From contig RXOD01004045.1 in the NCBI GenBank assembly GCA_005223375.1, positions 1 to 30,671 on the forward strand: a stretch of 30,671 bases of DNA, given 5' to 3'. The translations under genes were made by a program, and so were the position numbers. The DNA is from Amoebophrya sp. AT5.2. Taxonomy: Eukaryota; Sar; Dinophyceae; Syndiniales; Amoebophryaceae. The notes under the pieces were generated by a model that made no database searches, was not told the origin of the DNA, and was given only the letters and a program-made list of their open reading frames with translations. Of the stretch, positions 8,434-20,400 are shown one piece after another (the first letter of the stretch is position 1; the number at the start of each line of letters is the position of its first letter).

Positions 8434-11400
8434 CGAGTCCGAGCGGAAAGGTTGACCTTCTCCCCGACCTTGAAGAAGTTCGTGACGCGGGACGAGATAA
8501 CCGGCGTGGAGACCCCGATCACGGTGGTCGACCGCCTGGTGCACACGCCGAAGCCGCTCACGGGGGCCGAACTCGCACGCGCGGTCCAGGAACAGGACTC
8601 GTTTGCTTTCGGTGCAGGGAGAGGTACGTCGAAGCACGCGGAGCTGGCGAAAACGACCCGCAACAACCGGATCGCGCTGGTTTCCCCCGCGGGCATTTCT
8701 ACGCCGGCGACGGCCGCCACCGCCATCGTGCGCGAGAAGGACAGCTGGACGGGCATCGTGTGCGAAACGGGGGTCACGGCGTACGTTGCCCCGGGAGAGC
8801 GCATCTTCCGGTACGACTCCGCGCCGGCCGATGCAGCCGCTGCAACTGGAATGAGCCCGCGGGCCTCAATGGCTCTGGCCGGCGTCGGCGGCAGGCGAGC
8901 GACGGGCTCTTCCCGCAACAGCAGGGTCGTCGGAGACCCGAATGCGATCGGGAGTCTGGTTTTCCCGTACGACTACACCGCGATGAAGTCGACATTCCGG
9001 CGATGCGCATTTGGGGAGGACGCATCATGCGGCGTTGTGAGCGAACAGGACCTCGTTTGGGAGGTTCCAGGTGGGAGGAAAAACGCGGCATCTTCTTTGC
9101 CTGGTGGTGGGAAAGGGGGTTTTGGTGCCGGCGGGGCACGATCCCGCATTCGTAGGGCGAAAGCCGCTTCACCACGACCGCCACCCGCGAGTGAGTACGC
9201 CGAGTGCTGGCGGCAGTTTCTGGAAAAAGCCGCCGGCGTCGCTCCCGACGTGTCCCCGAGCCTCCTCGCACCTGTCGCCCTGGACGGGCAATCGCGCGCC
9301 CGGTTTGATGCCGGCGCTCGGTCCGGCACCGGGGCGCGTGCGCAGGCGGGGCCGGCTGCCACCAGCAAGGTGGAAATGGTGATGCAATTGCGTTCGCAGC
9401 ACTCGGGGCAGTTTGTCGCGCTGTCCGATCCGGCGGAGCAGAGGATCTGCCGCCAGACGGACGGCACGTTGTTCGCGGTTTGGGACCTGGGACGGAGGAT
9501 TTCGCCCGTGATCGAGGAACAGATCGTTTGGTACGAGGGCGGGAGCCCCGCCCTGGTGACGAAAGACGGCCATCGCACGCCGATCCTGCGAGGCGCGCTC
9601 GACTTCCGCAGGGAAGGCGCGGTGCGGCTCACGCTCGCCGCGGGAGGTCGTGGCCTGTTCAGACGGCCCGGAGGAGGCACCTACCGGAGTCCAGGGGGTC
9701 TCACCGCAACAGAATCAGCTGCGGGTGCGGGGGAAGGAAGCGGCGTATTGCCAAGAACATCCTCGTTCTACTCTCCGAAGGTGGTGGTGACGCTTGAGCA
9801 GGACACCGTGGTGTGGCTTAGCACAGACTTGCCCGAGGACAAGATCACTGCGAACGCCAGAGCGTCTTTTTCGTCCGCGGCAGGGCCCGGATCGACCAGA
9901 TCCTCCCTCCTGCGTTCAACCGGAGGAGATGTTGGAGGTTCGTCCGTGAGGGCGAGGGCCGGTCTCGCGAACTCCCTGGTGTACGTGTGCGCCAGAACCG
10001 GGGAGTGCGCACTGGCGAAAGTCGGAGACTGGGTGTATCGGAGGATCACCGACGGGGCGACGGTCGTGCCCCGCTGGATACGGTGCGCGGAGCCGAGCAG
10101 CGTGCAGCGCCGCCTCCGGGAGCAGGAAGACGCGCTGGCGAGAGCGGGAATCGAAGCGCAGCCAAAGCAGTCGAAAGTCGGGTTCCAGGAGCTGCAGGAG
10201 ATGGAGTCGCTGAAGCTAAAGCAAGCGCTCACGAGAGCCTTCGACTGGATCCGGGCGAGCGACGACAACCTGGTCGATTGCCTGCAGCAGATTCTGGAGG
10301 GGATTGTGGACAGAGAGGAGAGGCTCGCGTTGGGGGAGGATGCGGATGGGGTCGATGGGCGGGACACGGTACAACTTGCTGAGGACGAAGAGGACTCTCG
10401 TCACTCGAGAAGCACACCCGTCGCTGCACCCGCCGTAGTCTTGGATATGTCGTCTTTCCCGATTCTGAAGTGGCTGGAAGCGGTGAAGGACGACACAGCG
10501 GTGGCAAAGTGGGCGCGCGACCTGATCAAAAGCGCCTTGATAGAGGAGGTGAAGCACGAAGGTTTTGGGAAAGCGGTGGCGCTCATCGACACACTTGTGG
10601 AGGACGACGGCAGTGGGCAAAACGGCGCGAAAGTGGATTTAAGCCACCTCAGCGACCAGTTTTACGCGTCCGCCGAACGGGATTTGCAGGGAATTCCTGC
10701 GCAAACGAGCGCAGCTGCAGCGCGTCGAACAAAGCGGAGCACCAGACTTTCATCTGCTGCGAGGGCCAGTGTCTCTGACTCAGAGGACGTCGAAAAAAGG
10801 CAGAAATCGGACGAGCACCTGGGGGTGTGGGTGCGCGCCGACGTTCTCTGGCTCGTAATGCTACGGATCAAGGGCCCGAAGGAGCGGCCGTCCAGGCAGT
10901 TGTCGTCTTACATGCGCGAGGAGCCGACGCGAAACCTCCGGTCTTCCTCCATCCGCGAACCGACGCGAAACATTTACTCGTGGATCGGAGACGTGGACCT
11001 CGACGAAGTGACGGAGGACATGGTCCGGCATCCGACCAGAAACTTATCCTCCTGGCTCGGTGGATTCACCCCCACCGCTTCGGATTTGGCGAGCGAAGCG
11101 CCCCTGGCTGTAGAAGAAGAAGTTGTAGTTGTAACGGCGGCACCGGCAGGTACTATTCCTACTAGAGAGCCGCCATCGTTGAGGGCGCCGCGCGAAGTGA
11201 CCGCGACGTCGGAGGACGGAAACAGCTCCGCCACTACAGAGGACAACGACAGACGGCCAACGCAACGGCTGTCGTCCTGGATTGGGGACGTGGACATGGG
11301 CGAGGAGGTGATCCGGCTGCCCACGCAGAGGCTCGCCTCGTGGATTCGCGACGTCGACGCCGAGGCCGTGATCCGGGAGGTTCCGGTGAAGACAGAGACC

Positions 11401-14400
11401 GTGTCCATGTGGCACCCGATTGAGCACAGCAGCCTCCCCGAAGAGGCGGAGCTGAAGCAGCTGGCAAACGGAAAAACGGCGCTGGTGGACGCGCAAAGCG
11501 GAGTCCCGATCTTCGAGGAAGCTTTGCGGCATTCCGGGGCGCCAGCTGTTGTCGACGAGCGCCAGTACGCGGAGCTGCTGCGGCACGAGAGCAGTGAGCA
11601 CCATCGGGACGGTATGAAGCAGCTGGGTGGCCGCGCGTCGGTACGAGAGATAATTCTCGGAACCACGAGGACTGGGCCGCCTAGGCTGCCCATCCCAAAT
11701 CAAGGGATTTTTAGGAAGACCGCTAGTCCGAGTCCTCCTCCTCGCCGCGCCAGTACAAGAACTGTTTTGTTTCCCGGATCGGGCGACGGGTACGGCGGCG
11801 AAGAGCTTCAACTTCCTCCCGAAAAGGAGCTGGAGAGCAGGGTTGAGGAATTCTTGGCCGACGCGCAACCCCACCACCGGTTCGATAACCGCGCGTCCCG
11901 CGTCCAGCGGCGCATTCAAGACCGCGCGATCAACCTGCGGGACTTCAATCGCACAAAACTCATCCTCCAAAAGCACGAAGAGGTCTTGCACGAGGAGCTG
12001 CAGAGCAAGTTCTCCGTGCAAGTGGAGTCAGCTGCAGCGGAGGTAGACGTGGACGAACGGGGCCAACCCCAAAGCCGCGTGGAGATGGAGATGCTGGAAA
12101 GAAAGAAAAGAAAGTTTGAGCCGACAGTGCGGAAAGTGCTGTACGTCAAGGGCGTGATCGACCTGATGCAAAAGGCGCGAGAGGAAAAGCGCCACGTCGT
12201 CGAGCTACTCGCAGAAGACCACGACATCGTGCTGCGACCGGCTTCAGTATCAGTTGATGCTGATCATGTTGGACGCGAGCCAGAGGAACATGAAATCGAA
12301 GAGAAAACCTTTGAGAGACTGCACACGGTCGCGGAAGTTGTAGAAGTTCCCCCCGCCGAAATCGAGAAGTTTCGCGAATCGATTGAGGGTCGCGGCGCAG
12401 AGGTTTTGGCGAAAGAAGCAGCTTCACAGCGGGCGGCGAGACGCGCGGATTTGCGCGCGCGCCGAGGGGATGGTGCGGCGCGAGGGGCCGACTTCAAGCG
12501 GGCACGGCTGAAGAAGTTGAGCCAGGAAGTGCCGTGGTGGCACGACCAACAAGTTGAAGTCGATGATGTCAACATGTCTCCGCCGCCCTCTCCTGCAGCT
12601 GCAGAGAAGCTGCGGAAGTCGAGCGTAGTTGCCGTTACTGAGGGCGCGCCCCCAGCGCCACAGGCGCCGCGGCGGTCCACAGTGGTGTACGTTCCGCTCG
12701 AGCATTCCACCACGGAGACGGAGCGCGTTGATCTCGACGAGCATTTGGCGAAACTGTCGAGCGAAATTCTCGAGGCGGCACGCGACGATCACCCGGAAGT
12801 TGTGCACGAGTACGAGGAAAGCGAGCACCAGCACATCACTCAGCACTGCGACAAAGCGGTCATTGTGCGGCACCCGGAGCTGTCGCAGGAGATCAAGCTT
12901 GACAAAACCGATAAAGTGTTTGTGTCGCGGAAGACCCGCCAGGTGCTCACTCTGTCCCAGTTCCTGTCTCTGACGCCGAGTGTAGAGTTCTCGCCGTCCA
13001 CTAACGTTGGAGGTACTACATCAGCTGACGGCAACATCGACGACATTGGCGCAGTCTCCTTGCTGCCTGGTTTCAACGCGAGCGCTGGCGCGGACAATGT
13101 GGTGGTACGCGGCAAGATCAGTCTGCGCAACGGATCGCTGTGTTTGTTGAGGGATTCCGACGAGCAGAACGATGCGGATCTGGCCGAGCCACTGCACGAG
13201 AGTATCTCGAAATCCATGATTGTGCAGATTGGTCGTGGCGCCGGAAAGCTGTTCTTCGTGGACGCGCGAAGGCAGACCGTCGAAGAAGTGCGCGCGGAGA
13301 CGGTTGAGACGGGCGCTTCAACACCCACGGACGCGGCACATGTTGGGGCAGCTAGCGCCAGGTCAGGAACGCGAGGGGGTCAGCGAATTCTGCACGCGGC
13401 TAGGACGGTCGTTGTTGGCAAGCCGGAGAAAGCGAAGTATGCCACGTCTTCAAGCAGCATGGAGATTCTGCCGTGCGTGGTCGAGCGGTTTCCGGGTTTC
13501 TTCACTTGTGATCGCGTGTCGTTCCACTCTCCGCAGAGCGGGCTGAACACCCCCGTGGTGTGCGAATCGCTCGCGCAGGACGCGCTCGACGGTCGGCTTC
13601 TCTGCGTGTCGCCCCTGGGCTACGATTGCTCCCTCCACGCCGGCCAGCGCGTGTACCGCCGCGTCCACGCTGCGCAGTATGGTGCGAAGTCTCCCGCCCC
13701 CGGCTCCGTCGTCTTTCCGTTTGAGTACGCGGCTTGTACTGGAGTAGCGTACTACGTGAACGTGAGCGAAACGCGCCCCTTTCTGTCGCTTTTGGAAAAC
13801 CCTTTCGAGGGGGCGTCCTCCGCCTTCTTGCGCTACATGAAGCAGAAAGGGCGGCAGGACATGAAGCAGAAAGGTGCTAAGGAACTTCCGCCGGAGGCAC
13901 AAGTGAGGAAGGAGGAGCGGGAGTTCCGGAAAGCGCTGCTGGTGGAGGAGGTTCAGAAAGCGAAGAAGAGCGTTCTGCCGTTTGGCGAGGGCAACCTGAA
14001 ACCGACCGAGCGCGGCAACGGGACGTGGGACGTGGTTCTGGTCGACGAGAAGGCCAAGCTGCAGGTGTCCGTTTTCGACATGTTCTCAGCCGCGGCGCAG
14101 ACGACCGGCGGCGAGGCGAGCGGCGGCGCGTTCCTGTGGCAAGACTTTTTCGTGCGGCAACAGAACGGCAGCCTGGTGCTCGTCGAGAGCAGAGAGGAGG
14201 TTGGTTTGGACGCGGTCTCCGGCGAGGACTTCGCGGCGCGACACGTCACGGACTTCGTGCGGTTTGTGCCCTTATCCGAAGAGCAGCTCATCCTGCAGAC
14301 AGACGGAACCGCGGTGACCATCGCCGCCGTAACGGGCGTGACCAAGCGGGTCACGGTCGCGATGCCCTCGGTTGTCGAAGTGGAGGTCGTGGATCATCAT

Positions 14401-17400
14401 GGGGAAGATGGACGGCGCAAAAGGAAGAAGAAAGTGGTCGCATTGGAGGACGCGCGGGGTGGCGTGCGCAAACTGGACGGAACCACGGACGAGCTGGTCC
14501 GCCTGCCGAACGGCGGCCTGGTAGCAGTGCTGCGAACCGGGCACCTCGTCCCAGTGTTTCCGGGCGACTGGATTCTGCGCCGGGCGGACCACGCGCAGGA
14601 GCGAGAGCGACGCACAGCGGTTGTTCTCCCACAGTGGATGCGTTCGCGGAACAATATTAATGTTAGCGCGGAACAAATGCGGGGCGTGATGAAGACGAAC
14701 CTGTTTTCCGGCACGAAGTTTCTGCGGATTGCCTCGGCGGCGGCGGAGCCACACATTGCGCGCGTGGCGCATGGAAGCGGCCAGCTAATGTTGTCTGGCG
14801 GTGCAGCTGAGAGTGTCACGAAGGAGAAGTCTGCGGTTGCAGCAGGAACATCCTTCCTGGAGAAGCAGGATAAGGACGGCCTGCTGAAGCGGCTCGTGCG
14901 CCACCAACTCGCGTTGATGCAACAGATCAACAGACGAAAGAGCTCAACAGCACCCACTGACGGCGGGGGCATCGCGACCGGCGCATCATCCGGCTTCCTC
15001 GCTACGAAGAATCTGCAGCGGTTCCTTTTTGGTGACATCATCGACGAGCGGGTGCTTCGGCAGGTGGCGGACGGCACCTACATTCTGGAGGACGTAAAGA
15101 CGGGCTTCGCAGAGCGGGTGCCGCTCGGGAACATCGTGTTGAACGCTCCGCAGGGCAACCAAGCCCCCACGCGGCAGGTGGAACGTGCGCACGACGGCTC
15201 GCTCCGCCCACTGCAGCGCAACGAGATTCTGCAGCAGTTGGACGGGTCGGTGGTCCTTGTGGACAGCGACGGCGTCTTGCACGAAGATTTGGCGGCCGGG
15301 ACCGTGTTGCTGAAGTCCGCGAGTGGGGCGTGGTACTTGGAACCCAGCATGGCGGAGCAGAAGCCGCTGGTCGCGCGCGTGGACGCGGCCGTGGGGGCGC
15401 TGGCTAACGGTACTTCTACTTTCGCTGCTGGTGGTCCTCCACGCGGTTCGATGTCGCTGGCGGTGAAGATGGGCCGTGCGTTTGGGAAGGCGACGGCTGC
15501 GGAGGATAACGCGATGGCGTTGATGTTCGGGGAAGTGAAAGCACAGGCGACCGAGCTGACGATTCTAGAGATGGTGCGCTTTTGGGGCGAGCACACGCCG
15601 ACGCTGCGCAACGTCGACAACGGCCTGACCCGCGGGGACTTGTTCGAAAAACTGCTCGCGACGTACCCGAAGAAACAGTCTGTCAAGCTTCCGCCGGACG
15701 AAGGCTACCGCGTGCTCTTCAGTCGAGAACAAAACACATTCGTGCACCGGTACCACCCTCCGCAGACGGGAGATACTCTATCATCGTCGTCGCGCCAAGC
15801 ACATTTGCCCGTGAACTTCCGGCCTGCGACAGGGGAGCTGTTGATTCGGGAGGTCAGCGAGTTGACGCTCGCTCCCGTCGCTGGTGACGCCAAACACAAC
15901 TTCTGGCTGGTGATCTACGAAGACGACTTGGAGTTTGAATGGCGCAAGGTGACGCGCGACGCGATCGTCGACTACCGTGGCGCGCTTCTGTTTCTCGACT
16001 CCACGCACGGGACCGCAGCGGTTGTACGGGAAGAGGTGGTCGAGAAGATCGACGAGGGTCAACTGGGAGATGGCATTGGTAGCAACATCAAGACCTCCAC
16101 CTCCACTTTCCGGACGCGCGCCGTTCCGCACAAGTCCCACCGTCCAGTGAGCGGAAAAAAGGCCCACTTTGCTGAGTTCCTGAAGCACAGCACTGAGGAG
16201 GAATTGCGCGGATTCGTGAAGAAAGGTACCGCTGCGGCTGGTGCGCAGCTTCCGCCTAGTGACGAGAAGCACCGGCTATGCGCTCTTCTCCACCTGCAGG
16301 GGCAGGTACGCGCCGAAAAGCTGAGGGTTCCAAGTGGGTTCGGGCATGGCGATCATCGCGATTTCGTGACCGGCATTCCAAAGCGCAAGATCGAAGTTCT
16401 TTTGGCGAGCAGAGAGTGGGACGAGCATGATGGCGACGACGCGGACGGCGCAGAAGTCTTGAGCGAGACCACGACGCCGTCCACTGCGTTCTCACTCACT
16501 ACGAGGCCGCTCGGGAGGACCACCACGAAGGCGCTCCTTGTGGACCCAGCAGCAACGGACGATTCGCGGCGCGAGCTCGCGGTGACGAAAAACGAGCTCG
16601 TGCAGAGGGTCGGCGACGGGTCGCTGGCCGTCGTGACGCCGTCGGGCCTCACCGCGGTGGTGCGCGAGAACGACTACATCTTTCGCAACACTGTGACGGG
16701 CGAGATTGTCTTTCCGTTCGCGTACGAAGCTCCGGCGCACGCGTACCGCATGGCAGCTTGTTCTCAAGAAGTGGAGGGTCGTGGAGATCTAGATGTAGTT
16801 GATGACGGCAGTTGTACGCCTGCGTTCTTCGAGCGGGTGACGCCGATCGTTGCGGGCGATATCATGGAGAGTAAAGCCGCGCACAGTGCCTCGGAAATGC
16901 AGCAGGTCTCGAACAGGTATTCCATTGTGAACCGGGACACGAGGGTGTGCTTGGACCTGCTGGGCGCCTCCGCGACCGTCGGCGAGCAGGTGCTCGTGCG
17001 GCAGAGCGACGGATCGATTCTGCTGCTGCGCAAGGCGAAGAAGGAGACCGAAATTTTTCCGGTTGCCGAGATGCAGCTGGTGAGGTCGGAAACCGATGGA
17101 AAACTCCTGCTCGTCGGAATTTCCAATCCAGAAACAGAGCGCGAGCCGGTTGTGCTTCCAATTCCGAGCAACGTGGAGGTGGGACAGGTGGAGAACACGG
17201 CCAGTCCGCGAGGGGTTGGAGGTAAAGTCGTGGTTTCCTCGAGAGCTGTGTCCTCCACGCAGCTGGCGCTGGCGGGTGCCGGCGCGCGAAAAGTGCCGGG
17301 TATGGACGCAACGCGGGCGGTCACAGAGGAGGAGCTAGTGCAGCTCGCGGATGGCTCCGCGATGGCACTCGCGGCCGACGGAACGCAACTCGAGCTGCGC

Positions 17401-20400
17401 GTCGGGGACTACGTGTACGTCGCACAAAAATATCTTCAGCCACGCCAGGGAGCAAAAGCAAGTGGCGGAGTTCTTTCCGCGTCTGCCCGTCTCCTTGCTC
17501 CGAAGAAGGTCCCCGTAATCGTGCCAGAGTTTATCCGGACCGCTGCGGAAACGGGAGCAATCATGCGAAGAAAAGCGGACGACGATTTGGAGGTGATGAG
17601 AGCAGAGGAAAAGCTGGCTTCGAGTGCTCTTGACGACGCAGCGGATTTGCCCGAAGCCGTCGAGGTCGTGGAGGAGAACCGCTTTAAATTTGCGCACATC
17701 GAGATCTACAGGCCAAGGGCACTGGACAACGAAACCGAGGTGCCGAAATCAGACGCCTGGCGGAAAAGTTCGGAGATTGGGGATTTCTTCAAGGAACAAA
17801 TTCTGCAAGGGTCGGTGGATGACGCTGTTGTGGATGATAGCGCAGCTCGAGGTCGGCGTCGGCGGGACGTCGTTGGAGCATCAAAAGACGCTCCGGCTCC
17901 AGAGAAGGCGAAGGCGTTGCGAAACCTGGCGCGCGTGATGCATCATCTTCTCGTGCACGAAGGATCGTCGCGGGACGCGTCGGCGACGGTCACTTCCGGC
18001 GTCGGTACGCCGGCGACGTCGTCGGGGAGGGCGACGCCGCAGCTGCAGGAGCGAGAAGCCTCGAAGGAGAAGAATCTTGTTGCCAAAAAGAACAGCGTCC
18101 GAGCTGTGGCGCTCCCGCAGCTGGCAGACGCCGACGAAGTCGAAGCCGAGCAGGTTCCCGACGAAGAGCCCCTGATGACAGAGTACAACGTGGAAGTAAT
18201 CGTAAATGCCATCACCCACGAGGAGGAGGTGGCTTTGACTTCTGCGGCCCCCGCTGCGGACGACATTGAGGGAGCTCAGCGACAGCGGGGGCTCGCGTTT
18301 AAAATGCTCGAGTCCAAGGTGGTTTTGGATTTGCTGCTAGAGTTCGAGGGGGTGGATGAAGAATCCGACGAGTATCTGTCCAAGGAGTTGGTGGAGGCGG
18401 CGAGAAGGTCGCTGATGATGTTGGAGGCGGGTAAGCTGACGGAGACCGCGGACCGAGAAAGCGTGTTAGCAGTGAAAAAGGTCGTGGAGGTCGAGGCCGC
18501 GTACGCGGGCGTGCGCGTCGGCATCTACAACCGAACCGACGAAATGCTGGAGATCCAAGTGGCCGCCACCTCCGGCGGAGGCTTGACGAAGGCGACCGAT
18601 TTCTCGTTGCAGAAGGAGACAGCGTACGCAATGCAGGGCACAACTGCTTCAAGTGCAGCAACCTCCTCCGCTGACGTAGTCGGCAACACGGCGTTCGCGT
18701 CGCTTGGGCTGCGAAAACCGCAATCGGGTCTAGTTCTGAGTGCGCCCGTGCATATCAATCCGCTGTTTGTGGCCGAATTTCCGGTCGATCAGCTGCGGGT
18801 GCGGCTCCTCCAGACGGGCGCTGGACCCGAGGGCCGGTACCGCTGGCAGGAGCGGCTCTTGGCTGACTTGTGCCATGGGCCGCGGCGCACCGGCTTCCTG
18901 CAGTTTGTCGCGCCGCGCAGATTGCTCACTCCCGAGCAGCGGCGGAGTAGAATAAAGAGAGCATCAAGTCGGACCGCGCCGGGAAGTAGGATGGTGGTCA
19001 CGACCAGCGACGACGCGAGCAGCTTCTTCAAGAAGGACAAGGAGCCGTACGTGGTGACCAAGTTCGCGAACGAAACGAAGGTTTACCTCACGCCGTTGAG
19101 GAACTGCCGCAGCGTGTTCATCCGGCTGGATTGCGACAACCCGTTCATGAGCGGCATGGTGGCGCCCGACGCCCTGGCGGACATCCACCGATGGAACCAA
19201 CTCAAGCAGCGCGACGGATACGCCTACAAGCCCTTCTCCGGAGAAAAGGCCTACGTCGACGGCGCGCTGGTGGTCAACGACACGCGCGAGCGTGAGGTGG
19301 AGAGGTTCAGTCAGACCATCGGAGCCGCTAGTTCTCCTCTTGCGGCGATCGAAGAGGAAGACTCTCAGGGAGCGGCTGCTGTAGAACAAGACGGAAAGGA
19401 ACAAGCAGAGGGACCTCGTCCGAAAAGGCGAGCTTCCAGTACAACTGCAGCGAGCAAGCCGTGCGTGAACTTAATCGTGACGCCGGACGGAAATGTCGAG
19501 GAGGTGACGCAGCCGCGGATTGTCCGGACGTCGGAAGGACGGTTTCACTTTGTGTCCGACGGTGGCAAAGTGGTGCCGATCTCCGAGGAGCGCGTTGGGC
19601 TGGCAAAAGTGGTGGAGGACCACGCAGAGGATGTTCCGGTGGAGAAAATAGCTTCGCGGGCTAGCACCAGTGCCACGACGGAGGTTCCTGATGATGAAGA
19701 ATTCGAGGAGAAGCACGTGGACCTGCGTGCAGGAACGTTGCTCGGTCTCGGGGGCGCTGCTGGAGACGCGCGAGCGCGCGCCCGGGCGAAGATGGACGCG
19801 CTTCACAAAAAAAAACTTCTAGCAGCGAAGGACGAAGCCGCGGCTGCGACTTTCGCGCCGGTACGAACCAGGGCAAGCTCCGTCAAGAACATCCGGCCCG
19901 CGGCTGACGAACGGCCTGCATCCCCCGAAAAGCCGAAGCCCCCGCCTTTCGTCCCAGAAGTCAGAGTGACGAAGAAGTCGCTGATGGGACCTCCACCGCG
20001 GCGCCGCACGACCTCCATGCACGACGAAGAAACTTCCGCGGACTTCCGTCGCGACGTTGTTCTCGACGTGCTGGACGAAAAGCTGGAACGGGCCATCGAG
20101 GTGCTCGGGGAGGAACAGAAAAAGGAAAGCATGTTCGAGACCGTAGTCGAGGAACACCTCAAGATCGTGGTCGAGTTTGAAAGTAGTACAGATGAGGACG
20201 GCGGGGAGTTCTTGGGGCGGAAGGATCTGTCGATAGAGGAGCGGCTCTCTACCGCCGTTGTCGCGCTGGAGGAGGAGCTCGAGGAAATAGAAGCCGCTGT
20301 GGAGGCGGAGCAGGTTCCAGAAGAGGAGGAAAATCAGGCAAAGGCGAGCGTGCACACTGGCGAGCTCGTGCTGCTCCCGCAGGTGGAGCAGGATCTTCAG

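Noticed and set aside
8400..9155. 251-codon plus-strand frame starting inside the intron
   Set aside because: It is in a different frame from the phase-0 continuation, begins upstream of the acceptor, and carries none of the repeat modules.
11044..12021. 325-codon minus-strand open frame
   Set aside because: Shadow of the plus-strand exon, which carries recognisable repeat motifs in the same stretch.
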